From contig CANUEZ040000061.1 of NCBI GenBank assembly GCA_948099385.1, forward strand, positions 12,942,001 to 13,006,000: 64,000 nucleotides of DNA, read 5' to 3'. Shown here in pieces: positions 58,641 to 64,000 of this stretch (position 1 is its first letter; each line of letters begins with the position of its first letter). The stretch comes from Fasciola hepatica (Eukaryota > Platyhelminthes > Trematoda > Plagiorchiida > Fasciolidae). Position numbers and translations under genes: made by a program. Under the pieces are notes generated by a model that had not been told where the DNA came from, did not search any database, and was given only the letters and a program-made list of their open reading frames with translations.

Positions 58641-59700
58641 ACTAATCGGTGTGCGTTTGTACAGTCTAAGAAAAATCCGGGATCACCCAATCCGGTCGAA
58701 CAAATGCAAACAACTTGTTCGCTGGTCCTCTGATTGTCAGCATCCAGCACGATTTCTGTCGCTAAACAAGTGTCCGTTTTTACATTTTCAAATTTGATAG
58801 TATAAACTTGAATTCGATTAATTTATGGTGATCCCGAATTCGATGGACAGACTCTAGTTAGACTATTCCGTGTATTGACCACTACGGCGGTCTTTCCTTC
58901 CCCCATCCTGTAGGTCTATTCCCTGTTCACCTTGTTCATTCATCCTTTCTGTTTCTACTGTGAGAAAGGCGGTGGTGAGTGCGGCTTTCCGTGCTGTTTG
59001 ACGCCGTACTGTGATAGTGCTGATGACAGTGTTATGGTATCACAAGCCACCGCAGCCACTGATATAAAGTCTAGTCACTCGTTAGGTAATTTTGAGGTTA
59101 ATGGACTCAATTTAAACGCAGTTATTTACACGGCTATCTTGTGCATTTATATTTACTATGCGCAAATAGTGCGATTCAGGGGTGGTGATCAAGGCCATTT
59201 GAGTCCATCCAAAGAGAAGTGACCCTCGGCAGGATTCAAATCTATCTCTAGGTTTGAGGTTTACCGTTAATGTTTCATCGCCATCGGCAACAGTAAAATT
59301 TCTGTGCTTTACCAGGTATCTGACGCTGTCGTTGATCAGCTCGTCCTAATCAGTCTCGTTGTCCAGACGGTTGGATTCATAAGTATGTAACTGCTACATA
59401 TGAAAACAAAATTCTCCGGTGGCTAGCAGAACCAATTTGGTTATTCTTCAGGTTTTTAAGAGCAGCACCGCTCTTAATAATCACAGTATAAAAAGAAGAC
59501 CACATAGATGGGTCAGCAGTCTCAAGCCGCAATAGGCGAAGGATAGTAGCGGTTAGTACGAATGAAGCTATGGGTTACCAGGACGTTCGTCCGCATTATT
59601 GTCGATTCAGGAATGCTTTGTAATCTCGGGGTTTTTCTTTTTCGTGGTTCTCTTTATCTCTCTCGCTCTATTTCTGGCTGTCCTCTTACTCTCCCTGTAG

Positions 59701-60808
59701 TGTCAAGTTCATTTTCCCGTTTCCTGATCCCGCCGCCTACCAAGACCCAAGGATGCGAAACCTTATCGACTACGCTCGAAAAGTTGAGCGTGAGATGTAT
59801 AGCATAGCAGACAATATGGATCATTACTTCCACTTATTGGCACAGAAGTGTTACAAAATTCACCGTGAACTTGAGGAAAAACGAAGGAGTAGACAGTTAA
59901 GTTTGGAAGCTGCCGCATCTGGCTCTGCTGCATCTTCCACTTCCAGCCAATCTTCACAATGGAATCAAAGCCTTTCAGCCATATCCACTCAACTGGCCTC
60001 TCCGTCGAGTACCCTCGCCACCCCACCGGTTAACAAGACCGTCAATACAGCCACATCAAATGGGTGTTTTGATGCTCCATCTGACAACTTTGAGATGACA
60101 TCCTGTAATTCCACTGAAGCTGGAGGTTCCGAGAGTGATATGTCACGTTTCGAACATTATCTACAATCGGCCTATAACCGACATCGTGTCAAGTCCGAAG
60201 CCGGTGTCTCCGGAGTTTCTGAACCAGCGTCAAACGCATCAACTACATCTTCGGGTGTGGCAGTTCCCAATTCCCAAGCCAAAACCGAGGAAGACGAGAC
60301 AAAGCCGGGTACATGCGTGACACCATCCGGGGATGGTTCTGTTAGTAATCTGGAAAGTGATCCGAGTTCCGTCAAAAGAGAAATAAAGAGCTGCGAGGCT
60401 CCAAGCTCAACGCCACTTAATGAATCGTTTGTTGTTGGTCCGAACAACGCAGTTACGTCTACTTCAACAAGCACTCAACAGAATCTACTTTCCGTCAAAC
60501 CCGACGAGTCGAAGTGGAAACGCTGGTCACGAGAAGAGTTGCTACGACATTTCTTACAACTACACGAGGAAATCTCCAACGACAAGTACGCGGAACCATT
60601 CATGGCTCCAGTGGACCCTGTTGTGCTGCATATACCGGACTACTTTCAGGTTATTAAGGAACCCATGGATCTGACCACCATTCGAAACAATCTCGAGGAT
60701 GGTAAATATACGGACCCTTGGCAGGTCGTTGAGCATTTTCGGTTAATGTTCAACAACGCGTGGCTCTACAACAAGAAAACTTCGAAAGTCTACAAAATGT
60801 GTACTAAG
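59701..60808 (+). CDS. CREBBP: CBP/p300, exon with KIX second half, linker and bromodomain
   Basis: Starts after CCCTGTAG; its first base completes the codon left open at 49,453. The first 65 residues finish KIX: FPFPDPAAYQDPRMRNLIDY, REMYSIADNMDHYFHLLAQK and YKIHRELEEKRRSR, including the Tyr/His-rich second and third helices. A 200-residue Ser/Thr-rich linker follows with acidic and KxE-like spots. The bromodomain begins WKRWSREELLRHFLQLHEEI near 60.51 kb, with FMAPVDPVVLHIPDYFQVIK, EPMDLTTIRNNLEDGKY and FNNAWLYNKKTSKVYK; the acetyl-lysine-binding Asn in LYN is present. The exon ends MCTK at donor AAG/GTAGGC in phase 0. The bromodomain binds acetylated histones near the HAT. Confidence 0.94.
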
Positions 60809-60843
60809 GTAGGCTTTCTGATTACGCGTTATATTTCTTTCAG
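60809..60843 (+). other. CREBBP: 35-bp intron
   Basis: GTAGGC ... TTTCAG. Removing it joins CTK to LAELFQSRIDQVMQAMG, the end of the bromodomain, in phase 0. Left in place, the frame hits a stop 24 codons later. Confidence 0.88.
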
Positions 60844-61001
60844 CTTGCCGAACTTTTCCAAAGTAGGATTGATCAAGTGATGCAGGCAATGGGTTTTTGC
60901 TGTGGTCAAGATTATGAATATCAACCCCAAGGACTTTACTGCTCTTCGGCCAATCTATGTACCATTAATAGAGATTCCAATTATTATGTGTTTTTCAACA
61001 A
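60844..61001 (+). CDS. CREBBP: CBP/p300, exon joining bromodomain to RING/PHD
   Basis: 158 bp, 52 codons plus two bases. It codes LAELFQSRIDQVMQAMGFCC, QDYEYQPQGLYCSSANLCTI and NRDSNYYVFFN. The Cys pair and YYVFFN are the conserved segment that links the bromodomain to the RING/PHD module in CBP/p300. The donor is AACAA/GTATGT. It was missed by simple ORF reading because it has no ATG-to-stop span of its own. Confidence 0.92.
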
Positions 61002-61033
61002 GTATGTTCTGTTCCCTACCTAATTCTTTTTAG
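61002..61033 (+). other. CREBBP: 32-bp intron
   Basis: GTATGT ... TTTTTAG. The splice restores an Asn codon (AA/T) and keeps frame. Among the shortest introns known for animals; short ones are usual in parasitic flatworms. Confidence 0.87.
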
Positions 61034-61141
61034 TGATAAACAATCTACGGGATTGGTTTGTGACAAGTACTACCAGTGCGAGAAATGTTTCGATGAAGCA
61101 GGTGACTCAGTTATACTTTCCGATGAACCAAATCAATCAGT
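61034..61141 (+). CDS. CREBBP: CBP/p300, RING-type exon
   Basis: 108 bp. It codes DKQSTGLVCDKYYQCEKCFD then EAGDSVILSDEPNQSV, with the CxxC pair (CEKC) of the discontinuous PHD/RING module that packs against the HAT and restrains it. One base completes the codon opened at 61,001 and two bases remain for the next exon. Donor GT/GTAAGT. Confidence 0.92.
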
Positions 61142-61180
61142 GTAAGTTGTCCCGTTGGCTACTGATTTCGTTTCTAACAG
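61142..61180 (+). other. CREBBP: 39-bp intron
   Basis: GTAAGTTGTC ... TTTCTAACAG. The joined codon is Val (GT/A), leading into SISKDLFERRKNN. Confidence 0.88.
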
Positions 61181-62060
61181 ATCAATATCCAAAGACCTAT
61201 TTGAGCGTCGGAAAAATAACGTCAAAGAAAAGGAAGAGAACGTGACGTGTAATGAATGTGGCAGGCGTTGGCATAAAGTGTGCGCTCTGCATATGAACGA
61301 AATTTGGCCTACTGGATTTGTTTGTGCAGGGTGTTTGCGCGAACGAGGACTTCGACGCAAAGAGAACCGCTTCAGTGCCAAGAAGTTGCCCGTCACTCGC
61401 TTGAGTACGTTTTTAGAAAAGAGGGTTAACGACTTCCTGAAGAAGAAAGAGGTTGGCACCGGGGAAGTAACCATTAGGGTTTTGGCCAGTTCTGACAAAA
61501 CTGTCGAAGTCAAACCGCTCATGCGCGCCCGTTTTGCAGAGAGCGGAGAGCTGTCCGAGTCGTTTCCATACCGCCTCAAAGCAATTTTTGCTTTTCAAGA
61601 AATAGACGGCCAAGATGTGTGCTTTTTTGGACTGTATGTTCAGGAGTATGGCTCTGATAGTCCGCAACCTAATCGCCGCAGAGTATATGTAGCCTATTTG
61701 GACTCAGTCTTTTTCTTCCGGCCGAAGCAATACCGCACTGACGTATACCATGAAATACTTGTCGGTTATCTGATGTATGCAAAACGATGTGGTTACACCA
61801 TGGCTCACATATGGGCTTGTCCACCGGGCGAAGGGGATGATTATATCTTCCACATGCATCCGGCCGAACAAAAGATACCTAAGGCAAAGCGTCTACAAGA
61901 ATGGTACAGGCGGATGCTTCAGAAGGCTATAATCGAAGGGATTGTTGTGGATTACAAAAATATTCTGAAGGACGCTCTGGACCATCAGTTGGTGTCCCCT
62001 ACAGAAATACCCTACTTCGAAGGTGACTTTTGGCCGAATACTTTGGAAGATATACTAAAA
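61181..62060 (+). CDS. CREBBP: CBP/p300, exon with PHD end and HAT (KAT11) core
   Basis: 880 bp. The PHD part has CNECGRRWHKVCALH and WPTGFVCAGCL. The acetyltransferase domain follows from about 61.35 kb: RKENRFSAKKLPVTRLSTFL, VRVLASSDKTVEVKPLMRAR, ESFPYRLKAIFAFQEIDGQD, FFGLYVQEYGSD, RRVYVAYLDSVFFFRPKQYR, VYHEILVGYLMYAKRCG, HIWACPPGEGDDYIFHMHP and PKAKRLQEWYRRML. The Trp in HIWACPP and the Trp-Tyr in QEWY that p300 uses for acetyl-CoA and substrate are both present. It ends PYFEGDFWPNTLEDILK at AAA/GTAAGT, phase 0. The domain acetylates histones H3 and H4 and other proteins. Confidence 0.95.
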
Positions 62061-62518
62061 GTAAGTATGATTCTTATTTCTTTCTACGGTAATGGGCGTT
62101 TTGGGCCCATTTTTGTTATTTACATGTTAATGTCGTTGTTGTCCTACAGTTCTCACATATGTGACAAAACTTATTCCCTTGGAGGCTTCTTGTTAGGATT
62201 TTGTGCGTTCTTGCATATTAATCATGGCCCAGTGCGGGGTCGATTAATAACAGCTTCACTCCTCCCCACGGCACATTAATTTCGCAAGCTTGGTATTGCA
62301 CGGGTAGACGATGATTATCATCGTTCGCGCACCCATAGAAGGACCTGTTTGCCTGGTGAAAATTCTTTGTAAGTGAAAGTTTTTTTTATTAATTTCCTGT
62401 CACGGAGTCATTTTCTGAGATGCTTTCAGCAACGATACGCAAAAATATAGACTAGCTTTGTCAGCTTTGAATAGAAATAATGGTCTATTACGTGTTGCTT
62501 GTTTTCCCTGGCCATCAG
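62061..62518 (+). other. CREBBP: 458-bp intron within the HAT domain
   Basis: GTAAGTATGA ... GGCCATCAG. It splits the HAT core exactly before the autoinhibitory loop. No coding motif or repeat seen inside. Confidence 0.88.
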
Positions 62519-64000
62519 GAATTAGAGGAAGAAGAGGCCAGGCGTCGTCGTGAAGAAGCGGAAGCAGAGGACGACGACTCAGATGGTACCGGCAACGCAG
62601 GAGATGGTGCTTCTAGTGACCCTGGTAAGAGGAGTGGCAAGAAAAAAGCAAAAAAGCGCAAGGGTAATAAAAAAGGCAATGCATCAACCGCTAGTAAGCG
62701 CAAACGGCTGGACGGTCCTATCGACTGTGCACAAGAGCTTTCTCGGAAAGTGTACGACACAATGGACAAACTCAAAGAGATATTCTTCGTTATACGACTT
62801 CACCGTCATAACTCGGCCGCATCACTTCCCGCCACTAGTGATCCAGATCAACCTGTACACAGTGAGTTGATGGATAGCCGGGATGCCTTTCTGCAGATGG
62901 CCAGAGAACGTCACCTGGAATTCTCATCTCTTCGGCGGGCAAAGTTCTCAACCATGGTACTCCTCTATGAACTTCATATGGAGTTGAGACAAAGTTTCAT
63001 GTACAACTGCAATGTATGTGGTGCTCAGATAGAAACGCGGTGGCACTGCAACGAATGTGAGGAGTACGATTTGTGTTCAAGGTGCTACAAAACAGAAAAC
63101 CACCCTCATCCTATGGTTAAATATGGTTTGGGTATTGATGAAGATTCCTCGTCATCCGAAGGAGCGAATGATCGCACGGCTGGAGCCAGTTCGACCGCTG
63201 ATAGGCGCAGCAGTATCGAAAGATGTATTAAGTCTCTGCTACATGCCTGTCAGTGCCGGGACGCCAACTGTCGTATGCAGACCTGCACACAAATGAAAAG
63301 AGTGCTTTGCCACGCGCGCAATTGCGTAAAGAAAGCGACAAACAGTTGCGTACTCTGTCGACAGCTGCTTTCTCTCTTGTGGCACCACGCTCGCGGTTGC
63401 GAAGAATCGAAGTGTTCAGTACCCTTCTGCGCAAACATAAAGTATCGTGTCAAACAAAAGCAGTTACAACAACGACTCCAGCAGAACAAACTTTTGCGCC
63501 GCCGCATTTCCACTATGCATCGCGGCGCAAATCCACCGTCTGATCACACGTCTATTACTCCCCACTCCACGGCGGTGGCCTGCACCAGTGGATCGGTAAC
63601 ATCGAATCCAGCACACGCTCGTTCGTCGGATTCGCCTTCAGGTCTTTCAGTTCATGGCTCTGGCAGCGCTAACTCTCAGTTAGCGACGACAACACATGCG
63701 TCTTCCGGCAGTTATCAGTCTACCCAGTACGGGGGTCAGATGTCTCAACAACCATCCATGGTTTTAACAATGGGAGATATACAGAGCTCAGCTTCCGCTC
63801 AAATCACCGCCTTATCGCAACCCACTTCGTCGGTTACTGGTCGCTCTGCTTCTGGAGGACCTGCAATTCCTCCAACTGCCCGGGTCGTGGTCCAGCCACC
63901 TCACTCGAGCCACATTCATCCCCAGTCGACAACCGTCGGAACTCCTGCTACTTGCGGAAATTGGCGCGCGCGTCCAACAGCCACGGCGACTCCTTCAACA
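62519..64000 (+). CDS. CREBBP: CBP/p300, exon with HAT loop, HAT end, ZZ, TAZ2 (3' partial)
   Basis: Open for all 494 codons to the window edge, so it is incomplete. It begins ELEEEEARRRREEAEAEDDD, then a lysine-rich stretch (RSGKKKAKKRKGNKKGN, KRKRLDG), the position of the p300 autoacetylation loop. The HAT ends with MDKLKEIFFVIRLHRHNSA, DSRDAFLQMARERHLEFSSL and RRAKFSTMVLLYELH. ZZ finger at about 63.0-63.13 kb: CNVCGAQIETRWHCNECEEY, DLCSRCYKTENHPHPM. TAZ2 at about 63.2-63.48 kb: SIERCIKSLLHACQCRDANC, CTQMKRVLCHARNC, NSCVLCRQLLSLLWHHARGC, CSVPFCANIK, with its zinc ligands present. A Ser/Thr/Gln-rich tail follows. No NCBD is seen yet. Confidence 0.95.

Larger units (their letters stand above)
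49454..59700 (+). other. CREBBP: 10,247-bp intron inside the KIX domain
   Basis: Donor GTAAGTTCCC and acceptor CTCTCCCTGTAG. Joining the flanking exons gives an uninterrupted KIX (RRIVKFIFPFPDPAAYQDPR across the junction). The intron holds one minus-strand and three plus-strand RTE-like LINE pieces (51.06-58.64 kb). I see nothing in 49.46-51.06, 53.1-54.23 and 58.65-59.7 kb beyond ordinary intron sequence. Confidence 0.9.

Noticed and set aside
62550..62870. 106-residue frame overlapping the last exon
   Set aside because: The CBP frame is open here for 494 codons with conserved domains; this is another frame of it.
1..64000. CRISPR arrays, tRNA genes, rRNA, bacterial operons, prophage
   Set aside because: No regular short repeats with spacers and no conserved RNA or prokaryotic gene layout were seen; the DNA has spliceosomal introns and animal gene content.

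Overview
The window is eukaryotic nuclear DNA, most likely from a flatworm and probably a tapeworm. The basis is one multi-exon animal gene, a CBP/p300 acetyltransferase, with introns as short as 32-39 bp, surrounded by decayed BEL/Pao, Ty3/Gypsy, CR1/Jockey-like and RTE-like retrotransposons. The assignment to Cestoda is inference from this combination; no marker gene in the window settles it. There is no sign of prokaryotic operons, CRISPR arrays or rRNA genes, and no tRNA gene was recognised.

Layout, left to right. 1-8.6 kb holds a minus-strand Gypsy pol fragment (1-1060), a plus-strand Gypsy pol relic (3.48-6.24 kb) and sequence I cannot assign. 8.64-26.8 kb is a nest on the minus strand. 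An old BEL/Pao element (called D) has its gag at 18.94-19.98 kb and an LTR piece near 26.4 kb. Two elements have broken it: a nearly complete CR1/Jockey-like LINE (19.98-26.25 kb) and a second BEL/Pao element (I, 8640-18936) with 336-bp LTRs. The RNase H of element I is itself split by a 5'-truncated copy of the same LINE family (11.52-15.18 kb). 30.36-41.7 kb is a second nest: BEL/Pao element C is split by BEL/Pao element B, whose ends carry a near-identical 1186-bp direct duplication. 41.98-44.53 kb is another Gypsy relic on the plus strand. 46.67-47.94 kb is a truncated CR1-like LINE on the minus strand.

From about 48.2 kb to the right edge the plus strand carries the host gene, an ortholog of CREBBP/EP300. 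Six exons are visible: 48209-49453 (TAZ1 and first part of KIX), 59701-60808 (rest of KIX, Ser/Thr-rich linker, most of the bromodomain), 60844-61001, 61034-61141, 61181-62060 (RING/PHD and HAT) and 62519-64000 (HAT autoinhibitory loop, HAT end, ZZ, TAZ2 and a low-complexity tail running off the window). All five splice junctions keep the reading frame. The KIX domain is split by a 10,247-bp intron filled with RTE-like debris. The N-terminus and the C-terminal NCBD/Gln-rich part lie outside what I can see.

In function, the window holds one working chromatin coactivator gene and a graveyard of mobile elements. I found no convincing new biological system. The most unusual items are the 1186-bp duplication at the ends of element B, a LINE family with an apparent 3-kb 3' UTR, a LINE ORF inactivated by very few lesions, and the transposon-loaded intron inside KIX.
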